Position numbers and translations under genes: made by a program. A stretch of DNA of 23,605 nucleotides from JAHJQQ01 sp964458835 (GTDB taxonomy: Bacteria; Pseudomonadota; Gammaproteobacteria; Thiohalobacterales; Thiohalobacteraceae). Below the pieces are notes generated by a model that saw only the letters and a program-made list of their open reading frames with translations, ran no database searches and was not told the origin of the DNA. Location of the stretch: NCBI GenBank assembly GCA_964458835.1, contig CAYWKV010000029.1:1-23605 (forward strand), given 5' to 3'. Positions 6,654 through 14,353 of this stretch are shown here, piece by piece (position 1 is the stretch's first letter; each line of letters opens with the position of its first letter).

Positions 6654-8354
6654 ATGACAACCAACGCACTTTACAGAACCTGTCCAAGCACCGGCCTGCA
6701 ATACAACAAATCGGCCGAGGCGCTGATCAAGGCCAACGCCGTTGCCGGCGTCGTATTCCTGCTCATCGGCGGAATCCTCGCGCTGCTGGTGACGCTGACC
6801 CGCTGGCCGGCGGTGCACCTGCTGCCGGCGATGGAGTTCTATCAGGCGCTGACGGCGCACGGCATCGACATGCTGATCTTCTGGATCATCTTCTTCGAGA
6901 TCGCCGTGCTGTACTTCTGTTCGTCGACGCTGCTGCGCTGCCGGATAGCGACGCCGCGCATCGCCTGGCTCGGCTTCGCGCTGATGATCATCGGCGCGGT
7001 GGCCACCAATCTGGCGATCCTCAAGGGTGACTCCAGCGTCATGATGACGTCCTACGTGCCGATGCCGGCCAACCCGAACTTCTATCTCGGGCTGATCCTG
7101 TTCGCCGTCGGCGCGCTGATCGGCTGCTTCGTGTTCTTCGGCACGCTGGTCGTGGCCAAGGCGGAGCGCACCTACGAGGGCTCGGTGCCGCTGGTGACCT
7201 TCGGTGCGATCACCGCGGCGATCATCGCCGTGTTCACCATCGCCTCGGGCGCGATCATCCTGATCCCGACCTGGATGTGGTCGATCGGCTACATCAGCCA
7301 CATCGACCCGCTGATGTACCGGCTCATCTGGTGGGGCCTGGGCCACTCCTCGCAGCAGATCAACGTCGCTGCGCACGTGGCCATCTGGTACGCCATCGCC
7401 GCCGTGGTGTTCGGCGCCCGCCCGCTGTCGGAGCGCGTCAGCCGCGGCGCCTATCTGCTGTACATCCTGTTCCTGCAGTTCGCCTCGGCGCATCACCTGC
7501 TGGTCGATCCGGGGGTCAGCTCGGAGTGGAAGATCTTCAACACCAGCTATGCCATGTACCTGGCGGTGCTGGCGAGCATGATCCACGGCCTGACCGTCCC
7601 CGGCGCCATTGAGGTCGCGCAGCGCCGCAAGGGCTTCAACAAGGGTCTGTTCGAGTGGATCCGCAAGGCGCCCTGGAGCAACCCGTCGTTCTCCGGGATG
7701 TTCATATCACTGGTCGGCTTCGGCTTCCTCGGCGGCATCACCGGCGTGGTCATGGGTACGGAGCAGATCAACATCATCATCCACAACACCATCTACGTAC
7801 CGGGCCACTTCCATGCGACGGTTGTGGTTGGCACGACGCTGGCGTTCATGGCCCTGACCTACTTCCTCATCCCGACGTTGTTCAAGCGGGAACTGATCTG
7901 GAAGGGCCTGGCGCGGTGGCAGCCGTATCTGTTCGGTCTCGGGATGGCGTTTTTCACTCTGGTGATGATGGGTGCCGGCACGCTGGGCGTGTCGCGGCGG
8001 CATTGGGACATGGCCTTCACCGGCGCGGCACTGGGCTATGAGTATCCCGGCAGTGCCTACCTGCTGATGGGCTTGGTCGGGATCAGCGGGGTCATCGCCA
8101 TCGTCGGCGGTGCCGCGTTCATTCTCATTACCGTGGGTTCGATCCTGTTCGGCAAGAAAATCGACGTGCCCGGCTACAGTACGGAGCGTACCGTGGCCGT
8201 GCGTGCCACGCCGATCGAAAGCCACGGCAGCGTCGGTGTGGCGGGCTTCGAAGCGCCCGGCACCCTGACCCTCGCGCTGTTGTTCCTGACCATCTTCGTG
8301 GTGTACTACGCCATCAACTGGAAGTATCTGACATCGGTCTGGCCGCTCAGCTGA
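6654..8354 (+). CDS. norS: Heme-copper subunit I, B-type-like, lacking the active-site Tyr; probable NO reductase (sNOR/CuANOR-like)
   Basis: This 566-residue protein has 12 or more membrane helices plus an extra C-terminal helix (about 540-558). Metal ligands follow the ba3 (B-type) oxidase pattern closely: low-spin heme His69 and His387, high-spin heme His385 (PGHFHATVV), and CuB ligands His231, His280 and His281 (SAHHLLVDPG). In oxygen reductases of types A and B the first CuB histidine is followed four residues later by the cross-linked tyrosine (GHPxVY). Here the segment is GHSSQQIN, with Gln235 at that position. Loss of this tyrosine is expected for enzymes that reduce NO and not O2. 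With the FNR promoter, the CuA partner, and SCO and CyoE in the operon, an sNOR/CuANOR-type NO reductase is the best reading. A modified oxygen reductase is the alternative. Start ATG 6654 follows GGGGGAG. Confidence 0.85.
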   Translation: MTTNALYRTCPSTGLQYNKSAEALIKANAVAGVVFLLIGGILALLVTLTRWPAVHLLPAMEFYQALTAHGIDMLIFWIIFFEIAVLYFCSSTLLRCRIATPRIAWLGFALMIIGAVATNLAILKGDSSVMMTSYVPMPANPNFYLGLILFAVGALIGCFVFFGTLVVAKAERTYEGSVPLVTFGAITAAIIAVFTIASGAIILIPTWMWSIGYISHIDPLMYRLIWWGLGHSSQQINVAAHVAIWYAIAAVVFGARPLSERVSRGAYLLYILFLQFASAHHLLVDPGVSSEWKIFNTSYAMYLAVLASMIHGLTVPGAIEVAQRRKGFNKGLFEWIRKAPWSNPSFSGMFISLVGFGFLGGITGVVMGTEQINIIIHNTIYVPGHFHATVVVGTTLAFMALTYFLIPTLFKRELIWKGLARWQPYLFGLGMAFFTLVMMGAGTLGVSRRHWDMAFTGAALGYEYPGSAYLLMGLVGISGVIAIVGGAAFILITVGSILFGKKIDVPGYSTERTVAVRATPIESHGSVGVAGFEAPGTLTLALLFLTIFVVYYAINWKYLTSVWPLS

Positions 8355-8363
8355 GCGTCGCGT

Positions 8364-8388
8364 CGCCCCGCGCGCGGTGCGCGGGGCG
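8364..8388 (+). terminator. GC-rich hairpin inside the operon, between subunit I and cyoE
   Basis: The arms 8364-8373 (cgccccgcgc) and 8379-8388 (gcgcggggcg) pair perfectly around a 5-base loop. The hairpin lies 10 bases after the stop of subunit I. There is no T-run, so it may only partly terminate transcription or may protect the upstream mRNA end. Either would lower expression of the assembly genes relative to the enzyme subunits. Confidence 0.5.
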
Positions 8389-8424
8389 GCGGCCAACCGT
8401 GGATTTTACGAGAGGGCCAACATC

Positions 8425-9345
8425 ATGGGTGCACCGGAGTCCGTTCTGCCGCGTCCGGCATCCCGCACCGGCATCTATGCGCTGTGCCGCGCCTTCGGCA
8501 ACGTGTGCAAGCTGCGCATCGGCTCGACCATCGCCTTCACGGCCCTGGCCGGTATCGCGGTGACCCCCGGGCCGGCGCTGGCGGTGTGGCAGATCGCCGT
8601 CCTGGGGCTGGCAGTGCTGGTATCGGCGGCCGCGGCCGGCGGCTTCAACCAATATATGGAGCGCGATCTGGACGCGGTCATGCGCCGCACGCGCGACCGG
8701 CCCTTCGTCAGTGGCTTCTTCACGCATGGGCCGGTGTGGCTGCTGGTGCTGGCGGGGATGCTGGGCCTGTCGGTGGCGGCCACGGCCTGGGCGACCAATC
8801 TCGCCGCCGCGCTCTATGTCTTCCTGGGCGCGTTCTTCTACGGTGTCGTCTACACCGTCTGGCTCAAGCGCCGCACACCGCTGAACATCGTCATCGGCGG
8901 CCTGGCGGGGAGTTTCGCCATCCTGGCCGGCGCCTCGGCGGTGACGCCCGAGATGCAGACACTGCCGCTGCTGTTCGCACTGGTGCTGTTCCTGTGGACG
9001 CCCTCGCACTTCTGGAGCTTCGCCATCGCCATGCATGAGGACTATGCGCGCGCACGGGTGCCGATGCTGCCGGTGGTGATCGGTGACCGCGGTGCGGCGC
9101 GGATCGTGCTGATGAACACTTTCATGCTGGTGACGGCGTCACTCGTGCCGTTCTGGTTCGGGATGGGTGGCGTGTATCTCGTGGCCGCCGTGGCCGGTGG
9201 TGCGCTCTTTCTGCGCGCCAATGTGCGCATGCTGCGCGCACCCGGCCGCGCCACCGCCATGGCCAGTTTTCACGCATCGCTCCTGCAGCTCACCCTGGTG
9301 CTGAGCGGTGCGATGCTGGATGCGCAGCTGGCGGCGGCTCTGTAA
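8425..9345 (+). CDS. cyoE: Protoheme IX farnesyltransferase (heme O synthase)
   Basis: This 306-residue protein is of normal family length, with about nine membrane helices. The prenyltransferase motif NQYMERDLDAVMRRTRDRP carries the N-x3-D-x3-D metal-diphosphate site, and the second conserved segment reads TPSHFWSFAIAMHEDYARARVPMLP. It attaches a farnesyl chain to heme B to give heme O, the precursor of heme A. ATG at 8425 follows a GAGAGGG site; an upstream in-frame ATG at 8377 would begin inside the hairpin. Its place directly behind the heme-copper subunit I suggests that this enzyme carries heme O or heme A, unlike cNOR, which uses heme b. Confidence 0.93.
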   Translation: MGAPESVLPRPASRTGIYALCRAFGNVCKLRIGSTIAFTALAGIAVTPGPALAVWQIAVLGLAVLVSAAAAGGFNQYMERDLDAVMRRTRDRPFVSGFFTHGPVWLLVLAGMLGLSVAATAWATNLAAALYVFLGAFFYGVVYTVWLKRRTPLNIVIGGLAGSFAILAGASAVTPEMQTLPLLFALVLFLWTPSHFWSFAIAMHEDYARARVPMLPVVIGDRGAARIVLMNTFMLVTASLVPFWFGMGGVYLVAAVAGGALFLRANVRMLRAPGRATAMASFHASLLQLTLVLSGAMLDAQLAAAL

Positions 9346-9375
9346 CAGGGGCGTCCGGCCGCCCGGAGTGAATGC

Positions 9376-10209
9376 ATGTCCGCACGCCCGCTACGGTGGC
9401 ATCGGTTACCGGGCGCCGCCGCGCTGCTGCTGGCGGGCGCCGTGGCGGCGGCGCCGGCCGGCATCGCGCCGCTGCCCCCGGCCGAACCGGTCTTCGACGG
9501 CGATGCCGCCTATGCGCTGAGCCAGCAGGCCGTCGGCCGCCTCGTCGGCGATTACCGCTTCACCGCGGCCGACGGCCGTGAGGTCTCGCTCGCCGACCTG
9601 CGCGGGCGGCCGCTGGTGGTGAGCCTGGTCTACACCAGCTGCTATCAGATCTGCTCCATGACCACCCGCTCGCTGGCCAAGACGGTGCGCGCCGCGCGTG
9701 CCGTCCTGGGCGACGACAGCTTCGCCGTCCTGACCATCGGTTTCGATACACCGGTCGACACGCCGGACGCCATGGCGGCCTTTGCCGTGGAGCAGGGCGT
9801 GCGCGAGCCGGGCTGGCAGTTCCTCAGCGGCGACGCCGCGACCCTGGCGGCGCTGACCCGCGATCTGGGCTTTACCTTCCAGCGCTCGCCGAAGGGCTTC
9901 GACCATCTGCTGCAGACCACCGTGCTGGATGCCGACGGCCGCGTCTACCGCCAGGTCTACGGCGAAGTCATCGATGCACCCTGGCTGGTCGAGCCGCTGA
10001 AGCAGCTGGTCTTCGGCACGCGGCCGGAGGACGGCGTGCTCACGCAGATCAGCAATCGGGTGAACATGTACTGTGTTACCTATGATCCTCTCACCGGTGC
10101 CTATCGCTACGACTATTCCATCTACATCGGTATGGTTATCGGCGGGCTCATCATCGCCGCGATCGCCGCGTTCCTGATACGCGAGATGCGCCATGCCCGC
10201 AGCGTTTGA
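9376..10209 (+). CDS. SCO1/SenC-family copper chaperone with C-terminal membrane helix
   Basis: This 277-residue protein has an N-terminal signal or anchor (about residues 12-27) and a thioredoxin-fold SCO domain. The copper-binding motif is C-x3-C (Cys89, Cys93 in YTSCYQICSM), and the conserved distal ligand His177 sits in KGFDHLLQTTVLD. A second membrane helix (about 249-268) ends the protein. SCO proteins load or reduce the CuA site of subunit II, matching the CuA subunit encoded in the same operon. It is the last gene, and its TGA stop (10207-10209) lies within the FNR box of the next operon. The senC gene of norSY-senC clusters is the closest parallel I know. Confidence 0.9.
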   Translation: MSARPLRWHRLPGAAALLLAGAVAAAPAGIAPLPPAEPVFDGDAAYALSQQAVGRLVGDYRFTAADGREVSLADLRGRPLVVSLVYTSCYQICSMTTRSLAKTVRAARAVLGDDSFAVLTIGFDTPVDTPDAMAAFAVEQGVREPGWQFLSGDAATLAALTRDLGFTFQRSPKGFDHLLQTTVLDADGRVYRQVYGEVIDAPWLVEPLKQLVFGTRPEDGVLTQISNRVNMYCVTYDPLTGAYRYDYSIYIGMVIGGLIIAAIAAFLIREMRHARSV

Positions 10210-10219
10210 CCTGCATCAA
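10206..10219 (+). promoter_or_regulatory. FNR-type box of the cytochrome b/FlpD - heme-copper operon, class-II geometry
   Basis: TTGACCTGCATCAA overlaps the stop codon of the SCO gene. A -10-like TAGCGT (10243-10248) starts 30.5 bases after the box centre, the same spacing as at 5787 and 13838, which gives a predicted start near 10254. The box is followed by GGCGGG. Confidence 0.85.
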
Positions 10220-10299
10220 GGCGGGCAGTCGGGCGCCGGGCCTAGCGTGCGGATCGAGGGCGTACCCGGTGTGACGCACGCGGCGAGAGATCCGTTTAC

Positions 10300-11853
10300 A
10301 TGCTGAAGACCGTACAGGCTGTGCCTCGCTTCCTGCTCGAACCGCTGCGGCGCGGCCTGCAATGGGCCTTCGGCGCGGGAGACAACCCGCTCCATTGGCT
10401 GGGGGCGCTGACCATATTCTTCTTCTGGGTGGTGCTGGTCAGCGGCATCTATGTGTTCGTCCTGTTCGAGACCAGCATCTTCGGCGCCTACCACAGCGTC
10501 GAGTACATGACCCGCGAGCAGTGGTATCTGGGCGGTGTCATGCGCAGTCTGCACCGCTACGCATCCGATGCCGCGATCATCACCCTGGCGCTGCACATGC
10601 TCACCGAATTCGCCTCCGGGCGCTATCGTGGGGCGCGCTGGTTCTCCTGGTTCACCGGCGTTCCGCTGCTGTGGATGGTGTTCCCGCTGGGCATCACCGG
10701 CTATTGGCTGGTGTGGGACCAGCTGGCGCAGTACATCGCGCTGGCGACGTCGGAGCTGCTGGACGTCCTGCCCATCTTCACCGATCCCATGGCACGCAAC
10801 TTCCTGACGCCCGACAGCCTGAGCGACCGGTTCTTCACGCTGCTCGCCTTCCTCCATCTGGTCGGCATCCCGATCTTTCTGGTGTTCGGTATCTGGTTCC
10901 ATCTGCTGCGCCTGACGCATCCGCGCGTCAATCCGCCGCTGCGGCTGGCGCTCGGCAGTTTCCTGGCATTGCTGGCGCTGGCGCTGCTGCGGCCCGCCGT
11001 GAGCCATGCGCCCGCCGACCTCACGGTGGCCCCGCACGATCTCGCCTTCGACTGGTTCTATCTGCTGCCCTATCCGTTGCTGGATCGCGGCTCGCCGCTG
11101 CTGTTCTGGGGTGTGCTGGTCGGCTCCAGCCTGCTGCTGTCGCTGCTGCCCTGGCTGCCGCCGCTGCGGCGGGCGCCGGTAGCGGTGGTGGACCCGGGCA
11201 ACTGCAACGGCTGCGGCCGCTGCTTTGCCGACTGCCCGTTCAGCGCGGTCACCATGCAGCCGCGCAACGATGGCTCCCGGCATGCCGAGATCGCCGTGGT
11301 CGACCCCGCACTGTGCACCGCCTGCGGCATCTGTGCCGGCGCCTGCCCGTCGTCGACGCCATTCCGCAGCATCGAGCAGCTGGTCTCGGGCATCGACATG
11401 CCGGCCTTCCCCGTGCGCGACATGCGCAGTACCAGCCGCGCGGCGCTCGAAGCGGTACCGGCACCGCTCAAAGTGCTGGTGTACGGCTGCGAGCATGCGA
11501 TCGACGTGAAGGCGTACGGCGGCCCCGAGGTGGCGGCCGTGAGCCTGCCCTGTATTGGCAACCTGCCGCCCGCCTTCATCGAATTCGCCTTGCGCCGCGA
11601 GCGCGCGGATGGCGTGTTCATCACCGGCTGCAACCCGGGAGACTGCTTCTTCCGTCAGGGCGTGACCTGGACCGAGGCGCGCGTCGCCGGTCAGCGCGAA
11701 CCGCACCTGCGCGGCAACGTGGATGGGCGGCGCGTGCGCATCGCCTGGGGGGCGGCCGGCGATGCCGCACAGGTACGGCGCGAGTTGGATGCATTCGTCG
11801 AGGAACTGCGCGGCCTCGAGGGCGCCGCGCCGGGGGCGCAGGCGCATGGCTAG
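10300..11853 (+). CDS. Cytochrome b6-type / 2x[4Fe-4S] ferredoxin / FlpD(MvhD)-domain fusion protein
   Basis: This 517-residue protein has three parts. Residues 1-290 form a cytochrome b membrane domain with about six helices. Heme ligand pairs are His85/His99 and His186/His201, with spacings 14 and 15 as in cytochrome b6. A segment AFDWFYLLPYPLL (249-261) sits where subunit IV-like proteins have PEWYFLP. Residues 297-352 carry two [4Fe-4S] motifs (Cys302, 305, 308, 312 and Cys339, 342, 345, 349). Residues 390-470 match the FlpD/MvhD domain (Cys397, Cys418, Cys444, Cys449; TGCNPGDCFF), which in methanogens passes electrons between a hydrogenase or dehydrogenase and heterodisulfide reductase. 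An even helix count puts the iron-sulfur part in the cytoplasm. A quinol-linked electron donor for the heme-copper protein two genes downstream is inferred. From memory it resembles the iron-sulfur/cytochrome b gene of gNOR clusters. Confidence 0.85.
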   Translation: MLKTVQAVPRFLLEPLRRGLQWAFGAGDNPLHWLGALTIFFFWVVLVSGIYVFVLFETSIFGAYHSVEYMTREQWYLGGVMRSLHRYASDAAIITLALHMLTEFASGRYRGARWFSWFTGVPLLWMVFPLGITGYWLVWDQLAQYIALATSELLDVLPIFTDPMARNFLTPDSLSDRFFTLLAFLHLVGIPIFLVFGIWFHLLRLTHPRVNPPLRLALGSFLALLALALLRPAVSHAPADLTVAPHDLAFDWFYLLPYPLLDRGSPLLFWGVLVGSSLLLSLLPWLPPLRRAPVAVVDPGNCNGCGRCFADCPFSAVTMQPRNDGSRHAEIAVVDPALCTACGICAGACPSSTPFRSIEQLVSGIDMPAFPVRDMRSTSRAALEAVPAPLKVLVYGCEHAIDVKAYGGPEVAAVSLPCIGNLPPAFIEFALRRERADGVFITGCNPGDCFFRQGVTWTEARVAGQREPHLRGNVDGRRVRIAWGAAGDAAQVRRELDAFVEELRGLEGAAPGAQAHG

Positions 11854-12358
11854 TCCGTCGTCCGGTCCCGCGCGGTTCGCCGGGCAGCTCGTCGCCTATG
11901 CGTTGTTCGCCGTACTGGTGGGCTATTTCGCCACGGCACCGGCCTACTCACCGCGCACGAGCGACGATGCCGTGGTCACCCTCAGCTTCGCCCATTCGGG
12001 CCAGCGCGTGGCGGAATGCCGCGAGCGGTCCGCCGAGGAACTGGCGAAGCTGCCGCCGAACATGCGCAATCCGATGGATTGCAGCCGCGAGCGCTCGCCG
12101 CTGGTGGTGCGTTTCACGGTCGACGGCGAGATCCGCTACGACCGCACACTGCAGCCGACCGGCTTCTCCAGCGACGGCAATGCCTACGTCTACGACAAGA
12201 TCCTGCTGCCGCCCGGCCGGCATTCGCTTGAGCTCTATCTGAACGATGACATCCACCGCCCCGGCGGGGTCCACGAGCGCAGCGCCGAGGTCGACCTGCA
12301 GCCTCATCAGATCCTGGTCATCGATTTCAATCCCACCAACGGATTCGTGCTGCATTGA
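11846..12358 (+). CDS. Membrane-anchored small protein of the gNOR-like operon, unknown function
   Basis: This 170-residue protein starts at ATG 11846 and overlaps the end of the fusion gene by eight bases, implying coupled translation. One N-terminal helix (about residues 11-30) anchors a mainly beta domain that should face the periplasm. Two cysteines (Cys58, Cys79) flank the acidic and basic segment RERSAEELAKLPPNMRNPMD and could form a disulfide. The end (LPPGRHSLELYLNDD and QPHQILVIDFNP) looks like an immunoglobulin-like or cupredoxin-like sandwich, but no metal site is evident. I do not recognise the family. Its position between the fusion protein and the heme-copper subunit suggests an accessory subunit or assembly factor. 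Confidence 0.8.
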   Translation: MASPSSGPARFAGQLVAYALFAVLVGYFATAPAYSPRTSDDAVVTLSFAHSGQRVAECRERSAEELAKLPPNMRNPMDCSRERSPLVVRFTVDGEIRYDRTLQPTGFSSDGNAYVYDKILLPPGRHSLELYLNDDIHRPGGVHERSAEVDLQPHQILVIDFNPTNGFVLH

Positions 12359-12417
12359 CACGCTGTGCGGTGTCGGCCCATGCTGCGCGCGACGGCATGC
12401 ACGACGGGCGACAATCC

Positions 12418-13776
12418 ATGCAGAGCACTTCCTACATCATCCCGATCGACGATGAGGCCGCGCGCGTCCAGGCACGGCGCTGGCTGTTTCTCGGTCTGTT
12501 CTCGCTGATCCTCTCCGGCCTGTTCGCTGTGCTCATCGTGCTGGCGCGCACGCCCTATCTGCAGGATGTCATCCCGTTTGCGGATTTCTTCCATTCCGCA
12601 CTGGTGGTGCACGTCGATCTGTCGGTGCTGGTGTGGTTCCTGGCCTTCGCCGGCGTCCTGTGGAGCGTCAATGGCGCTACGCGCTGTCGCGCCTGCGGTG
12701 CGCTGGCGCTGTTGCTGGCCGCCGCCGGCGCGCTGCTCATGGCGGTCGCGCCCTTCGCGGGCGATGCCCATCCGCTGATGAGCAACTACGTTCCCATCCT
12801 GCAGCAGCCGCTGTTCTACACCGCGTTGCTACTGTTCGGCGCCGGTATCGCCGTGCTGGTGCTGCGCGCACTGCTGTTTTCGCACCCGGTCGGCCTGGAG
12901 ATCTCGGGTACCGGCGCCCTGCGCTTCGGTATGAATACCGCCGTGGTCGCGACCGCGATCGCCTTCATCGCGCTGCTGTGGTCGTATGTGAAGATGCCGC
13001 CGTTCATCGCGGGCGGTGAGTATTTCGAGCTGCTGTTCTGGGGTGGCGGCCATGTGCTGCAGTTCACTCATACCCAGCTGATGCTGGTCGCGTGGCTGTG
13101 GCTGGCGAGCGTCTCCGCCGTACCGGTGTACACGGGGCCGCGCGTGGTGCTGTTCCTGTTCGCGTGGGGGCTGCTGGCCGTATTCGCGACGCCGGTCATC
13201 TATCTCGCCTTCGACGTGAACTCGATCGAGCATCGCCGGCTGTTCACCTGGCAGATGGAGTTCGGCGGCAGCCTCGCCTCGCTGTGGATCGGCCTCGCGC
13301 TGCTGGCGGGGCTCGTCAAGGCCGATGCGGCACCGCCGCACGCGCGTGCGGAACGCGCGGCGCTGACGACGTCGGTGCTGCTGTTCGGCATCGGCGGCGT
13401 CATCGGTTTTCTCATCAGCGGCAGCAACGTCACGGTGCCGGCGCATTATCACGGCTGCATCGTCGGCGTCACGCTGGCGTTCATGGGCATGACGTACCAG
13501 CTGTTGCCGCGCCTCGGCTTCGCGGCGCCCTCGCAGCGCTGGGCGGTGCGGCAGTGCTGGGTGTACGCGAGCGGACAGCTGGTACACATCGTCGGTCTGG
13601 CCTGGTCCGGCGGTTACGGCGTGCAGCGCAAGACGGCAGGCGCCGCTCAAGCGTTGGACTCGATCGAGCGCATCGTGTCGATGGGCATGATGGGTCTCGG
13701 CGGATTGATCGCCATCATCGGCGGGCTGATGTTCCTGCTCGTCGTCTTTCATGCGATGCTGCGGGCGCGACGTTGA
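12418..13776 (+). CDS. Aberrant heme-copper subunit I, gNOR-like; probable NO reductase
   Basis: This 452-residue protein is highly hydrophobic with about 12 helices. Heme ligands are recognisable: His65 in LVVHVDLSVLVWF for the low-spin heme, and the His343-x-His345 pair in VPAHYHGCIVG for both hemes. Helix VI reads WGGGHVLQFTHT: His212 fits the first CuB ligand, but Gln215-Phe216 replace the Val-Tyr of oxygen reductases. The twin histidines expected about 50 residues later are absent; that region reads YLAFDVNSIEHRRLFT, leaving Asp266, Glu271 or His272 as possible ligands. The gNOR family is described as having an acidic residue in place of a CuB histidine, which fits. ATG 12418 is favoured although the ribosome site is poor; 12397 and 12355 are in-frame alternatives. 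The gene is last in the FNR-controlled operon and encodes no subunit II. Confidence 0.82.
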   Translation: MQSTSYIIPIDDEAARVQARRWLFLGLFSLILSGLFAVLIVLARTPYLQDVIPFADFFHSALVVHVDLSVLVWFLAFAGVLWSVNGATRCRACGALALLLAAAGALLMAVAPFAGDAHPLMSNYVPILQQPLFYTALLLFGAGIAVLVLRALLFSHPVGLEISGTGALRFGMNTAVVATAIAFIALLWSYVKMPPFIAGGEYFELLFWGGGHVLQFTHTQLMLVAWLWLASVSAVPVYTGPRVVLFLFAWGLLAVFATPVIYLAFDVNSIEHRRLFTWQMEFGGSLASLWIGLALLAGLVKADAAPPHARAERAALTTSVLLFGIGGVIGFLISGSNVTVPAHYHGCIVGVTLAFMGMTYQLLPRLGFAAPSQRWAVRQCWVYASGQLVHIVGLAWSGGYGVQRKTAGAAQALDSIERIVSMGMMGLGGLIAIIGGLMFLLVVFHAMLRARR

Positions 13777-13837
13777 CCGCGCCCATGTCGTGCGCGTCGC
13801 CATGTCAATACCCACACGCTTGTTACGATATAAGTTT

Positions 13838-13851
13838 TTGATGCATATCAA
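13838..13851 (+). promoter_or_regulatory. FNR-type box of norCB, class-II geometry
   Basis: TTGATGCATATCAA is followed by GGCAAG. A -10-like TAACAT (13875-13880) starts 30.5 bases after the box centre, giving a predicted start at about 13886. This lies downstream of an in-frame ATG at 13879 and so supports the norC start at 13915. Confidence 0.87.
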
Positions 13852-13914
13852 GGCAAGCTGACTCCTCCACTCCTTAACATGCACCCACATTCCCTCTTAC
13901 GGAGAGTCTGGGTT

Positions 13915-14340
13915 ATGAGTGGCACTTTCACAAAATCAATGGCACGCAACATCTTCTATGGTGGAAGCGTGTTCTTCATCCTGCTGTTCCTGGCCTTGAC
14001 CTACGACACCGAGCGGGCGCTGCCCGATCGTGACAACCGCGGCGCGATCACGCCGCAGGTCGTGCTCGGCAAGAAGATCTGGGAAGACAACAACTGCATC
14101 GGATGCCACTCGCTGCTGGGCGAAGGCGCGTATTTCGCGCCGGAGCTCGCCAACGTCTACACCCGCCGCGGGGGCGACTTCATCAAGACCTGGATGAAGA
14201 TCCAGCCGACCGGAGCCCCCGGCCGCCGGCAGATGCCGCAGTTCAATCTCAGCGACGAGGAGCTGGACGCGCTGGTCGCGTTCCTGAAGTACAGCTCCGA
14301 GATCAATGCCGCCGGCTGGCCGCCGAATATCGAAGGTTGA
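13915..14340 (+). CDS. norC: Nitric oxide reductase subunit C (cNOR cytochrome c)
   Basis: This 141-residue protein has one N-terminal membrane anchor (about residues 12-30) and a periplasmic monoheme cytochrome c domain. The heme attaches at CIGCH (Cys61, Cys64, His65), and Met107 in RRQMPQF is the likely axial ligand. It takes electrons from periplasmic cytochromes or azurin-like donors and passes them to NorB. Length and sequence are typical of the family. ATG 13915 has a GGAGAG site at proper distance. NorB follows 13 bases later. Confidence 0.97.
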   Translation: MSGTFTKSMARNIFYGGSVFFILLFLALTYDTERALPDRDNRGAITPQVVLGKKIWEDNNCIGCHSLLGEGAYFAPELANVYTRRGGDFIKTWMKIQPTGAPGRRQMPQFNLSDEELDALVAFLKYSSEINAAGWPPNIEG

Positions 14341-14353
14341 GGGAGAATCGGTC

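Noticed and set aside
6654..8354. Ordinary ba3-type oxygen reductase
   Set aside because: Metal ligands fit, but the cross-linked Tyr is replaced by Gln, and the operon is behind a class-II FNR promoter within a denitrification cluster. It is kept as an alternative only.
13879..13914. Upstream in-frame ATG as norC start
   Set aside because: It would lie before the predicted transcription start (about 13886), has no ribosome site, and would add residues unlike the NorC family.
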